Positions 6,143 through 13,152 of a DNA stretch of 16,934 nt are shown piece by piece (the stretch's first letter is position 1; each line of letters begins with the position of its first letter). The stretch is from assembly GCA_015661095.1 (NCBI GenBank), contig JACVQI010000019.1, forward strand, positions 1 through 16,934. The letters are read 5' to 3'. The notes below the pieces were generated by a model. That model saw only the letters and a list, made by a program, of their open reading frames with translations, was not told the origin of the DNA and searched no databases. The position numbers and the translations under genes are program-made. Source of the stretch: Gammaproteobacteria bacterium. GTDB lineage: Bacteria; Pseudomonadota; Gammaproteobacteria; Eutrophobiales; Eutrophobiaceae.

Positions 6143-7132
6143 TTAATGAGAGTTTTTGCGATATCTGGATTTTATTTCCCGGGCCAGCTGGAATACGGCC
6201 ATGGAATATAATGCACTGTGATTATAGCGGCTAATGACATAAAAATTCTCAAATCCCAGCCAAAATTCATTGTTATTGCTGTTTTCCAGCACCAGTAACC
6301 TGGCCATGGTCGTCGGTAACAGATGAGTTTTGGTAGTGACATCATACTGGTTCAGTTCGTTTACTGAATGCACAGGTTTTAATTCATTAGACACAATCTC
6401 TTTATATTTATCGCCCTTGACCATAGCTGGTTCGGCGATCATCCCACCTTTCTGCCAGCCGTGTTGTTTAAAATAATTACCGACGCTGCCGATAGCATCT
6501 ATGGGATTTTCCCAAATATCAATCAAGCCATCGTCGTCAAAATCAACCGCAAAACTACGATAACTGCTGGATACAAATTGCGGGATACCCATGGCACCAG
6601 CATACGAACCCTTGAGTGTGAGTGGATCTAATCCCTGCTCCCGTGTCAGCAACAGGTATTGCTCCAGTTCGGCGAGGAAAAACGCGCTGCGTTTCGGATA
6701 GTCAAATGCCAGAGTGGATAAGGCATTAATCACTGCATACTTACCCTTGATATTGCCATAGCGCGTCTCCACCCCGATTATGGCGATCATAATTTCCGCA
6801 GGAACACCGAATTGCTCTTCAGCCTGTGCCAAAGCCGCCCTGTGTTTCCGCCAGAATTCCACTCCCAGCCGTATACGCGCCGATTCCAGAAACAATGGCC
6901 GGTATTTATACCAGGGCAATGTCTCCGCCGGACGCGATATGGCTTGAATTACAGTATCGGAAAATACCACGTTTTGAAAAACAGTATTCAGTTCGGCAGC
7001 GGAAAATCCATGCTTATTCGACATGGCGTCAATAAATGTCCTGACATCATCACGTTCCAGTGCCGAGGCTCTCGTGGCACTCATATTAAAAAAACAATAA
7101 ACACTCAGTAATGCAACCAATAGATATTTCAT
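6143..7132 (-). CDS. mltB: Membrane-bound lytic murein transglycosylase B family
   Basis: MltB cleaves the MurNAc-GlcNAc bond with formation of 1,6-anhydroMurNAc. The catalytic glutamate is Glu122 in GVETRYG (120-126). The SLT-type core continues with GSYAGAMGIPQFVSSSYRSF (175-194) and the EF-hand-like calcium loop DFDDDGLIDIW (197-207). Length is 329 aa. The N-terminus is a signal peptide (MKYLLVALLSVYCFFNMS, likely cut after RASA at 21-24). I see no convincing lipobox: Cys13 lies within the hydrophobic core after SVY. So the enzyme may be soluble in the periplasm rather than outer-membrane anchored as in E. coli MltB. It starts seven bases after the rodA stop, tightly within the wall operon. 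Confidence 0.94.
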   Translation of the reverse strand: MKYLLVALLSVYCFFNMSATRASALERDDVRTFIDAMSNKHGFSAAELNTVFQNVVFSDTVIQAISRPAETLPWYKYRPLFLESARIRLGVEFWRKHRAALAQAEEQFGVPAEIMIAIIGVETRYGNIKGKYAVINALSTLAFDYPKRSAFFLAELEQYLLLTREQGLDPLTLKGSYAGAMGIPQFVSSSYRSFAVDFDDDGLIDIWENPIDAIGSVGNYFKQHGWQKGGMIAEPAMVKGDKYKEIVSNELKPVHSVNELNQYDVTTKTHLLPTTMARLLVLENSNNNEFWLGFENFYVISRYNHSALYSMAVFQLAREIKSRYRKNSH

Positions 7133-7138
7133 TAATTA

Positions 7139-8230
7139 TTATCCCGATAGTAAACGACGATGTGTGTGTATGGCCATCAAGATCCCAAAACCTATCATCA
7201 ATGTTACCATTGATGTACCGCCACGGCTAACGAGGGGCAAGGGCACACCCACCACCGGCAATTGCCCGGTTACCATACCGACATTAACAAATATATAAAC
7301 AAAGAACGTCAATGCCAGTCCCGAACCCAGCAAACGGCCATAGGTATGTTGCGCATGCAGCGCAATGTATAAACAGCGGGCTATGATAAACAGGTATACG
7401 CAAATCAACAGCAGGAATCCCATGAATCCGAATTCCTCGGAAAATACCGAAAAAATGAAATCGGTCGATCGTTCCGGCAGAAAATCAAGCCGGGATTGGG
7501 TACCGTTCAACCAGCCTTTACCATAAATGCCGCCGGAACCGATCGCGATTTTTGACTGTATAATATGGTAACCCGATCCCAGCGGATCCTGTTCCGGATT
7601 CAGAAAAGTCAGAATGCGGCGCTTCTGATAGTCATGCATGAAATACCATATAACGGGCGTCGATAAAGCCGCGAACGAAACGATACCGCCTATGAGCCTC
7701 CAACGGATACCCGCGATAAACAGGACTGAAAAACCAGCGACCGCAACCAGAAAAGCAGTGCCTAGATCTGGTTGTTGCCGTATCAATAATACTGGCAGCG
7801 TAATCAAAAAACAGGCAATGATGATCCGTACGATTGAAGGCGGCAAAGGCCTTTCTGAAAAATACCATGCTATAACCATCGGCACCGCCAGCTTCATGAT
7901 TTCCGAGGGTTGAAAACTGAACCCGCCTATCTCAAGCCAGCGCTGCGCGCCTTTACCGATAGTGCCCGCGAACAGCACCAGCAACAACAGCAATATGCCT
8001 ATCAGATAGATGCTCAGTGACCAGCGTTCAAGCTGGGCTGGCGGGAGTTGTGCGATCAGTAACATCATTAAAAACGCCATGCACAACCGGATAATCTGGC
8101 TATAGATAACACTGATATCATGACCGCCGGCACTATAGAGGATAACGGTACCAATCCCGCACAGGACCAAAAGACCGATCAGCAAGGGTAAGTCAATATG
8201 CAGTCTTTGTAATAATGAACGCTGTTCCAT
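7139..8230 (-). CDS. rodA: Peptidoglycan glycosyltransferase RodA (SEDS family)
   Basis: Inner-membrane polymerase that assembles glycan strands from lipid II during side-wall elongation, in complex with PBP2. The 363 residues hold about ten membrane spans. SEDS signatures are visible: GAQRWLEIGGFSFQPSEIMK (94-113), QQPDLGTAF (152-160), QSRLDFLPERSTDFIFSVFS (245-264) with Asp257 matching the essential E. coli Asp262, and LPVVGVPLPLVSRGGTS (324-340). The length fits the family (E. coli 370). It follows mrdA with a 15-base gap and precedes mltB by seven bases. The Shine-Dalgarno region before the ATG is weak (AT-rich), as for several genes of this cluster. Confidence 0.97.
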   Translation of the reverse strand: MEQRSLLQRLHIDLPLLIGLLVLCGIGTVILYSAGGHDISVIYSQIIRLCMAFLMMLLIAQLPPAQLERWSLSIYLIGILLLLLVLFAGTIGKGAQRWLEIGGFSFQPSEIMKLAVPMVIAWYFSERPLPPSIVRIIIACFLITLPVLLIRQQPDLGTAFLVAVAGFSVLFIAGIRWRLIGGIVSFAALSTPVIWYFMHDYQKRRILTFLNPEQDPLGSGYHIIQSKIAIGSGGIYGKGWLNGTQSRLDFLPERSTDFIFSVFSEEFGFMGFLLLICVYLFIIARCLYIALHAQHTYGRLLGSGLALTFFVYIFVNVGMVTGQLPVVGVPLPLVSRGGTSMVTLMIGFGILMAIHTHRRLLSG

Positions 8231-8245
8231 TGATTATATACTTAC

Positions 8246-10096
8246 CTACTCAGATACATTTAACCAGTGATCAAACAGATGCCGGGCGATGGGCGCAGCA
8301 GTTGTATTACCATGTTCACCATTCTCGACAATGACGCTGACGGCTATCGTGGGCGTATCGGCCGGAGCAAAAGCGATGAACAGGGCATGATCGCGCAATT
8401 CCTCGGGTATATCCTTTTTCACGCTCATATCCTGGGGTAAGCTGATCACCTGGGCCGTACCCGTTTTCCCGCCGAACCTATATTTGGCACCGTTACCGCT
8501 GGATCTGGCCGTGCCGTGCGCGCCATGTACAACTTCAACCATGGCGTTGATAATAACATCCCAGTACGCAGGGTCCCTGGCCGTGATGCTTGACTGATTT
8601 AGGGCGGCGGGAAATTGCGTTGACTCAGCAGTGACAGGATCACGCACTTCCGCTAACAGATGCGGTTTCACTCTTACTCCCCGGTTAGCCAAAGCGGCGG
8701 TAGCCGCAGCTAATTGCATTGGTGTCACCAATAAATAGCCCTGACCGATACCGACATTAACGGTTTCGCCGGTATACCAGGGCTGATTCCTGGTTCTCTT
8801 CTTCCATTCAGGTGATGGAAGCAATCCGCTCGCTTCACCATTGATGTCAATACCCGTGATCCTGCCGAATCCGAATTCCTGCATGGCGGTATATAATCGG
8901 TTAATTCCCATATCGAGAGCCAGCGAATAAAAATACACGTCACACGAATTCGCAATGGCGCCGGTCAGATTAATATGGCCATGTCCACCTTTCTTCCAGT
9001 CCCGGTACGGTCTCTTGCTACCGGCGATACGGAACCAGCCTGGACACCAGGTATCATCCTGTAACTGCCGCACATTGTAATTCAAGGCGGCGAAGCCCAT
9101 AAATGGCTTGATGGTTGAACCCGGAGGATAGGTTCCCTGCAAGGCCCGATTCAACAATGGCCTGTCATTTGAGGTCATCAGTTTCTTATAGGCCGCGGGA
9201 TCGATACCGTTGACGAATATATTCGGATCATAACCAGGCGAACTCACCATTGCCAGCACACTGCCATTACGGGGATCGACGGCGACGATGGCCCCTCTTT
9301 TTCCTGACAGATCCACAGCCGCCAGGTTTTGCAGGGAAACATTCAGGGTAAGATACACATTCTTCCCCGATTCTGGCGGCGTTGTATCCAGTTGCCGGAT
9401 CACGCGTCCCTGGGAATTGACTTCAACCTGTTCATACCCCACCTTGCCATGCAGGACTTCTTCATAGGCCTTTTCCGCCCCGATTTTACCGATATAAGTA
9501 GTACCGCTATATTCGGATGGATCGAGATTCGCCAATTCATCCTTATCAATCCGGCCGACATAACCAACCACATGGGCGAGGTTCGGACCTATCGGATAAT
9601 ACCGGCTCAAACCGGCCACCACATCAACACCATTGAACAAATGCCGGTTTACTGAAAAAGTGGCGACTTCCTCATCGGTCAGGTTCAGACGAATCGGAGT
9701 TCTTTCAAATCGACGTTTCTTTTTCGCCAGCTCCTTGTAACGGCGAATATCCTGTTCATCAATCCGTATAAACTCCTGCAAGCGTGTAATCACCTGTTCC
9801 ACATCACCGGAAATATTTTCCGGGATGATTTCAAGACTGAATGAAGGACGGTTATCGGCCAGCAGGACATTATCGCTACTGAAGATCAAACCACGGATGG
9901 GGGGCAAGGGTCTGATCTGTACCTGGTTGTCACGGGACAGTGTTGTAAAATGATCGTGCTGGATGATTTGCAGGTAGAACATCCGCCCAATCAACATTAC
10001 TGTGAGCAGTAAAATACAAACACCGGCAATAAAAATCCGGTTACCAATCAGGCGGCTTTCGTACTTTTGATCCTTGACGCTGTGTGGACGACCCAT
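8246..10096 (-). CDS. mrdA: Peptidoglycan transpeptidase PBP2
   Basis: Class B penicillin-binding protein that cross-links wall peptides in the elongasome and activates RodA. It has 616 residues (E. coli PBP2 has 633). A short cytoplasmic tail precedes one membrane anchor (about 20-44). The pedestal domain with RPLPPIRGLIF at 62-72 follows. The transpeptidase domain carries STIK at 327-330 (nucleophile Ser327), SCD at 384-386 and KTG at 544-546. These compare with Ser330 and Lys544 of E. coli. The segment GETVNVGIGQGYLLVTPMQL (443-462) is typical of PBP2. It starts 16 bases after the mreD stop, with GGGA three bases before the ATG, rather close. It ends just before rodA, the usual pairing. 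Confidence 0.97.
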   Translation of the reverse strand: MGRPHSVKDQKYESRLIGNRIFIAGVCILLLTVMLIGRMFYLQIIQHDHFTTLSRDNQVQIRPLPPIRGLIFSSDNVLLADNRPSFSLEIIPENISGDVEQVITRLQEFIRIDEQDIRRYKELAKKKRRFERTPIRLNLTDEEVATFSVNRHLFNGVDVVAGLSRYYPIGPNLAHVVGYVGRIDKDELANLDPSEYSGTTYIGKIGAEKAYEEVLHGKVGYEQVEVNSQGRVIRQLDTTPPESGKNVYLTLNVSLQNLAAVDLSGKRGAIVAVDPRNGSVLAMVSSPGYDPNIFVNGIDPAAYKKLMTSNDRPLLNRALQGTYPPGSTIKPFMGFAALNYNVRQLQDDTWCPGWFRIAGSKRPYRDWKKGGHGHINLTGAIANSCDVYFYSLALDMGINRLYTAMQEFGFGRITGIDINGEASGLLPSPEWKKRTRNQPWYTGETVNVGIGQGYLLVTPMQLAAATAALANRGVRVKPHLLAEVRDPVTAESTQFPAALNQSSITARDPAYWDVIINAMVEVVHGAHGTARSSGNGAKYRFGGKTGTAQVISLPQDMSVKKDIPEELRDHALFIAFAPADTPTIAVSVIVENGEHGNTTAAPIARHLFDHWLNVSE

Positions 10097-10112
10097 TTAT
10101 CCCAGCGGCGAA

Positions 10113-10604
10113 CTAGACAACCTTATACTTGCGGCGCATGTCTCGCAGGATGATGAAGAGCCATGGCCATAACACCATACTGGTAACCGCCGGCATCCAG
10201 AAAGTCCATGTTGTTGGCGGGACTCCGGTCATTTCCTTTATCCAGAGTACTAGCAACTGATAAATCATCACATAACAACTTACAATAATAGCCTGTTGAA
10301 TAAGCGGGAACACCCGCAGGCGCTGGTAAGATTTGATGGTGATATAGGCGATGATGGCCAGGGCCAAGGCGTTTTGTCCGAATACTGCTCCCTGTTGCAC
10401 ATCCAGCAGAATACCAAGCATCCAACTGATAGTGATGCCAACCCGTTCCGGCAAAGCCATGCACCAGTATATCAACACCATGGCTACCCAGGCCGGTCGC
10501 CAGGCGTGTACGCTATCCGGTAACGGCATCGCGGTCAGCATGAACGCTATAACCAGACTCAGAATTATCACCCAGCCGCCGTTGTGATTTTGTTCCTGCA
10601 GCAT
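10113..10604 (-). CDS. mreD: Rod shape-determining protein MreD
   Basis: Small integral membrane partner of MreC in the elongasome. I start at ATG 10604, five bases after the mreC stop, giving 163 residues (E. coli MreD has 162). A frame extending to 10661 is in-frame but would overlap mreC and add a non-hydrophobic leader. About five membrane spans are visible. The stretch MPLPDSVHAWRPAWVAMVLIYW near residues 26-47, read in two parts (MPLPDSVHAWRP then AWVAMVLIYW), is characteristic, followed by ERVGITISWMLGILLDVQQG. The AGGA before the start lies about 15 bases upstream, too far for normal use, so translation probably depends on ribosomes finishing mreC. Confidence 0.93.
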   Translation of the reverse strand: MLQEQNHNGGWVIILSLVIAFMLTAMPLPDSVHAWRPAWVAMVLIYWCMALPERVGITISWMLGILLDVQQGAVFGQNALALAIIAYITIKSYQRLRVFPLIQQAIIVSCYVMIYQLLVLWIKEMTGVPPTTWTFWMPAVTSMVLWPWLFIILRDMRRKYKVV

Positions 10605-10609
10605 AGCCG

Positions 10610-11467
10610 TTACATCGTTTCCTGCGTGATTGAGTGTAATTCGTCTGAGCCCTGTGGCCACAATAACAGCACCTCACGACTCTGTTGCAATTCAGCGCTC
10701 GGGCTTACTGATACTTTGGCGAAGGCACTCCCGGGCTCATGGGTGATTGCCGCAATCTGACCAACCGGGTATCCTCTCGGAAAACGTTTACCCAATCCGG
10801 AAGATACGATCAAGTCACCGATTTCGATATCGGCATTGGTAGGCAAATGCTCCAGAAGTAAAGCATTATTCTGGCCCGTGCCGACTGCAATGGCGCGCAG
10901 ACCATTGCGATTGATTTGCACCGGCACGGCATGACTCGGATCGGTGATCAGGAGAACCGTGCTGGAAAACGGGCTGACGTGGAAAATCTGTCCAATCACA
11001 CCTTTGGCATCCACGACCGGCTGGCCTTCATAGACACCCTCCCTGGTACCCTTGTTAATTTCAACCAGGTGACGGTCAGGTTCCATCTCCACAGCCAGAA
11101 GTTCCGCGATTAAAACCTTTTCCTTGAAATCTATGGTTGAACCGAGCAGTTCACGCAGACGCCTGTTCTCTGCCTGGAGTATTTCATATCGCTGCAGTTT
11201 GGAATTGATTAGATTTTGCTCTTCACGCAGGCGTTCATTTTCCGCCAGTAACTGACGGCGTGTGGTAAATGACCGCGTCATCCATCTGCCCGCATCCACC
11301 GGCAGATTCACCGCTACCTGTATGGGGTATACCAGAGTGGATAATGCACTGCGCACAATCTTCAGATGACCTTGTTTATGATCAACAGTCATCACGATTA
11401 TAGACACCAATATAAGAATGATGATCCTTACATTAGCTGACGGACTTTTCAGGAATAGAGTTTTAAT
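10610..11467 (-). CDS. mreC: Rod shape-determining protein MreC, apparent ATT start
   Basis: Bitopic inner-membrane protein that links MreB to PBP2/RodA. The open frame has no ATG before 11392, inside the membrane span. Family N-termini (for example MKPIFSRGPSLQIRL in E. coli) align with codons from ATT at 11467: (M)KTLFLKSPSANVRIIILIL. That ATT has AGGAG (11478-11474) six bases upstream, an ideal Shine-Dalgarno. I therefore take ATT as the start (285 aa). Alternatives are CTG at 11452 or TTG at 11410, which would remove conserved residues and have no good ribosome site. The protein has one membrane span (about 12-28), a coiled coil (about 68-109, with RRQLLAENERLREEQ) and a beta-rich MreC core with VYEGQPVVDAKGVIGQIF and SSGLGKRFPRGYPVG. 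It lacks the long Pro-rich tail of enterobacterial MreC. Confidence 0.93.
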   Translation of the reverse strand: MKTLFLKSPSANVRIIILILVSIIVMTVDHKQGHLKIVRSALSTLVYPIQVAVNLPVDAGRWMTRSFTTRRQLLAENERLREEQNLINSKLQRYEILQAENRRLRELLGSTIDFKEKVLIAELLAVEMEPDRHLVEINKGTREGVYEGQPVVDAKGVIGQIFHVSPFSSTVLLITDPSHAVPVQINRNGLRAIAVGTGQNNALLLEHLPTNADIEIGDLIVSSGLGKRFPRGYPVGQIAAITHEPGSAFAKVSVSPSAELQQSREVLLLWPQGSDELHSITQETM

Positions 11468-11473
11468 CTCTTA

Positions 11474-11478
11474 CTCCT
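11474..11478 (-). promoter_or_regulatory. Shine-Dalgarno AGGAG deciding the mreC start
   Basis: On the minus strand AGGAG is followed by the six bases TAAGAG and then ATT. The in-frame TAA within that spacer closes the frame upstream, so no longer start is possible. It is the strongest ribosome site in the mre-rod cluster and points to the ATT at 11467. Confidence 0.7.
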
Positions 11479-11494
11479 ATTCCGATTCAGATTC

Positions 11495-12541
11495 TTATTC
11501 AACGGCCAGTATATCATCCCCGTAATCATCAATCATTTCCAGATAACGGCCGCCACCCCGAGCCACGCAGGTTAATGGATCCTCCGCGATGATTACCGGC
11601 AAACCAGTTTCTTCCATCATCAGGCGATCGATGTCCGTCAGCAAGGCGCCGCCGCCGGTCAGTACCATGCCACGTTCCGCGACATCGGATCCAAGTTCCG
11701 GCGGAGTTTTTTCCAACGCTCTTTTCACCGCGTCGACAATTCCAGTTAATGGTTCCTGCAGAGCCTCGAGAATTTCGTTACTGTTGAGGGTGAAGCTGCG
11801 CGGTATGCCTTCGGCAAGATTACGCCCGCGCACTTCGATTTCCCTGATTTCATTCGCAGGATAAGCACAACCGATCTTATGCTTGATCTGTTCGGCAGTC
11901 GCTTCACCGATCAACGTGCCGTAATTACGGCGGACATAATTGATAATGGCCTCGTCGAAGCGGTCACCACCGATGCGAACGGAATCGGAATAAACAATGC
12001 CATTCAGTGAAATCACCGCGACTTCCGTAGTACCACCACCGATGTCGAGCACCATGGACCCTTTCGCATCACTCACCGGCATACCGGCACCGATCGCCGC
12101 CGCCATCGGTTCCTCCATCAGGTGCACTTTGCGCGCACCCGCGCCCAGGGCCGATTCCCTTATAGCGCGGCGTTCCACCTGGGTGGATCCGCACGGTACG
12201 CACACCAGAACTCTCGGACTCGGTTTGAAAAATGTACCACCATGCACTGCATGAATAAAATATTGCAGCATTTTTTCGGTGATGACGAAGTCGGCAATCA
12301 CGCCATCCTTCAAGGGACGGATGGCCTGTATGTGACCTGGTGTACGGCCGAGCATACGTTTGGCTTCCGCACCGACAGCGCGTATGGATTTGGCGTTGAT
12401 AGTATTGCCGTCTTTGCGAATCGCAACGACGGAAGGTTCATTCAGTACGATTCCTTTACCACGCATATAAATCAGCGTGTTGGCTGTACCCAGATCAATG
12501 GACAGATCGTTGGAGAATAATCCGAGAAATTTACTTAGCAT
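11495..12541 (-). CDS. mreB: Actin-like cell-shape protein MreB
   Basis: MreB forms ATP-dependent membrane-associated filaments that direct side-wall synthesis. The 348-residue product equals the family length (E. coli 347). The amphipathic membrane helix is MLSKFLGLFS (1-10). ATP-site motifs are DLGTANTLIY at 16-25 (phosphate 1), LMEEPMAAAIGAG at 141-153, DIGGGTTEVAVIS at 166-178 (phosphate 2), and LTGGGALL near residue 300 (adenosine loop). It opens the leftward series mreB-mreC-mreD-mrdA-rodA and is divergent from gatC. The ATG is preceded by ATTAATCG with no Shine-Dalgarno. The mreC frame begins 27 bases beyond its stop. Confidence 0.98.
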   Translation of the reverse strand: MLSKFLGLFSNDLSIDLGTANTLIYMRGKGIVLNEPSVVAIRKDGNTINAKSIRAVGAEAKRMLGRTPGHIQAIRPLKDGVIADFVITEKMLQYFIHAVHGGTFFKPSPRVLVCVPCGSTQVERRAIRESALGAGARKVHLMEEPMAAAIGAGMPVSDAKGSMVLDIGGGTTEVAVISLNGIVYSDSVRIGGDRFDEAIINYVRRNYGTLIGEATAEQIKHKIGCAYPANEIREIEVRGRNLAEGIPRSFTLNSNEILEALQEPLTGIVDAVKRALEKTPPELGSDVAERGMVLTGGGALLTDIDRLMMEETGLPVIIAEDPLTCVARGGGRYLEMIDDYGDDILAVE

Positions 12542-12570
12542 CGATTAATACAACTTGGCATGGTTGAATT

Positions 12571-12601
12571 GTTATAATTTCCAGTTGCAGCATCTATTCA
12601 A
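12571..12601 (-). promoter_or_regulatory. Candidate sigma-70 promoter for mreB
   Basis: On the minus strand TTGAAT (12601-12596) is followed after 19 bases by TATAAC (12576-12571), about 30 bases before the mreB ATG. The hexamers match consensus 4 of 6 and 5 of 6, but the spacer is longer than the usual 17, so the call is weak. Confidence 0.3.
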
Positions 12602-12762
12602 TCGGAGTCGTTGCAGACGTTAAAATATGGGGCAGGATTTCCCGACTGACGCCAACAAAAACACGGTAAATTTGCAAATCTTAAACTCCTGCAGGTAATT
12701 TCAGTAAATAGCTGATTCCAAAGCGGTACTCTATCAATGGCGAAGGTTTTGAGCAAGCAGTG

Positions 12763-12771
12763 TGTTATGAT
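12763..12771 (+). promoter_or_regulatory. Candidate extended -10 promoter for gatC
   Basis: TGTTATGAT matches the extended -10 form TGnTATAAT except for one base, and lies 36 bases before the gatC ATG. No good -35 hexamer sits 17 bases upstream, which extended -10 promoters tolerate. The transcript leader would be about 30 bases. Confidence 0.4.
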
Positions 12772-12798
12772 TAATCCGCTAACTTAATTTCACGAAAC

Positions 12799-12802
12799 GG
12801 AG
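12799..12802 (+). promoter_or_regulatory. Strong gatC ribosome binding site
   Basis: GGAG with five bases (TCAAA) before the ATG at 12808. It is a near-ideal site and fixes the gatC start, in contrast to the weak sites of the mre-rod genes on the other side. Confidence 0.75.
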
Positions 12803-12807
12803 TCAAA

Positions 12808-13098
12808 ATGTCATCTCTGGACAAAGCTGAAATTCAGAAGATCGCCTGGTTGGCGAGGCTGGCTATCGACGAAGGTGATATGGCTGGTTATAGCCGGGAC
12901 CTGTCCAATATTCTGAAGCTGGTCGAGCAGATGAATAGCATCGATACAACAACTGTTGATCCGTTGGCACACCCGCTGGAATTGAACGCAAGAATGCGGC
13001 CTGATCAGGTGACGGAATCAAACCAACGGGAAAAGTTTCAGGCCTGCGCCCCGGCGATTAAAGATGGTTTGTATCTGGTACCCAAGGTGATCGACTAG
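12808..13098 (+). CDS. gatC: Asp/Glu-tRNA amidotransferase subunit C
   Basis: GatC wraps around GatA and stabilises the GatCAB complex, which amidates mischarged Glu-tRNA(Gln) and Asp-tRNA(Asn). The 96-residue protein is full length. An N-terminal helical part with IQKIAWLARLAIDEGD (9-24) and LSNILKLVEQMNSIDT (32-47) is followed by the extended linker VDPLAHPLELNARMRPD (50-66) that lies across GatA, and by the terminal YLVPKVID. The first gene of the gatCAB operon, read away from mreB. Confidence 0.97.
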   Translation: MSSLDKAEIQKIAWLARLAIDEGDMAGYSRDLSNILKLVEQMNSIDTTTVDPLAHPLELNARMRPDQVTESNQREKFQACAPAIKDGLYLVPKVID

Positions 13099-13130
13099 TT
13101 AAACCAGGTTACCGCGAGCGTTAGATATTC

Positions 13131-13152
13131 TTCCAGAAATCTGGAATATTCC
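13131..13152 (+). promoter_or_regulatory. Hairpin and palindrome over the gatA ribosome binding site
   Basis: TTCCAG-AAAT-CTGGAA at 13131-13146 forms a six-pair stem with a four-base loop. Its right arm contains the only Shine-Dalgarno-like GGA (13143-13145), seven bases before the gatA ATG. That GGA also begins a second perfect palindrome, GGAATATTCC (13143-13152), touching the start codon. Folding would hide the ribosome site. No T-run follows, so it is not a terminator. A regulatory role is inferred. Confidence 0.4.

Larger units (their letters stand above)
12542..12807. promoter_or_regulatory. Divergent mreB/gatC control region
   Basis: A 266-base gap between the two divergent operons, the only large non-coding stretch right of the junction. 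I see no RNA gene in it. It holds a candidate promoter for each direction (listed separately) and a 10-base palindrome ATTTGCAAAT at 12670-12679 of unknown meaning. By its position it should drive both the wall operon and gatCAB. Confidence 0.7.

Noticed and set aside
8936..8950. PBP2 second motif SCD instead of SxN as a lost active site
   Set aside because: S-x-D is the normal form in PBP2 proteins; all catalytic motifs are intact.
10605..10661. Longer MreD starting at 10661
   Set aside because: It would overlap the end of mreC by about 50 bases and add a non-family leader; the start at 10604 gives the usual length.
12573..12578. Perfect TATAAT on the plus strand as a gatC promoter
   Set aside because: No -35 hexamer at suitable spacing (TTGGCA is only 12 bases away), and it lies 230 bases from gatC; the extended -10 at 12763 fits better.
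12670..12679. Palindrome ATTTGCAAAT between mreB and gatC
   Set aside because: Ten AT-rich bases are expected by chance often enough; no second copy or known operator match.
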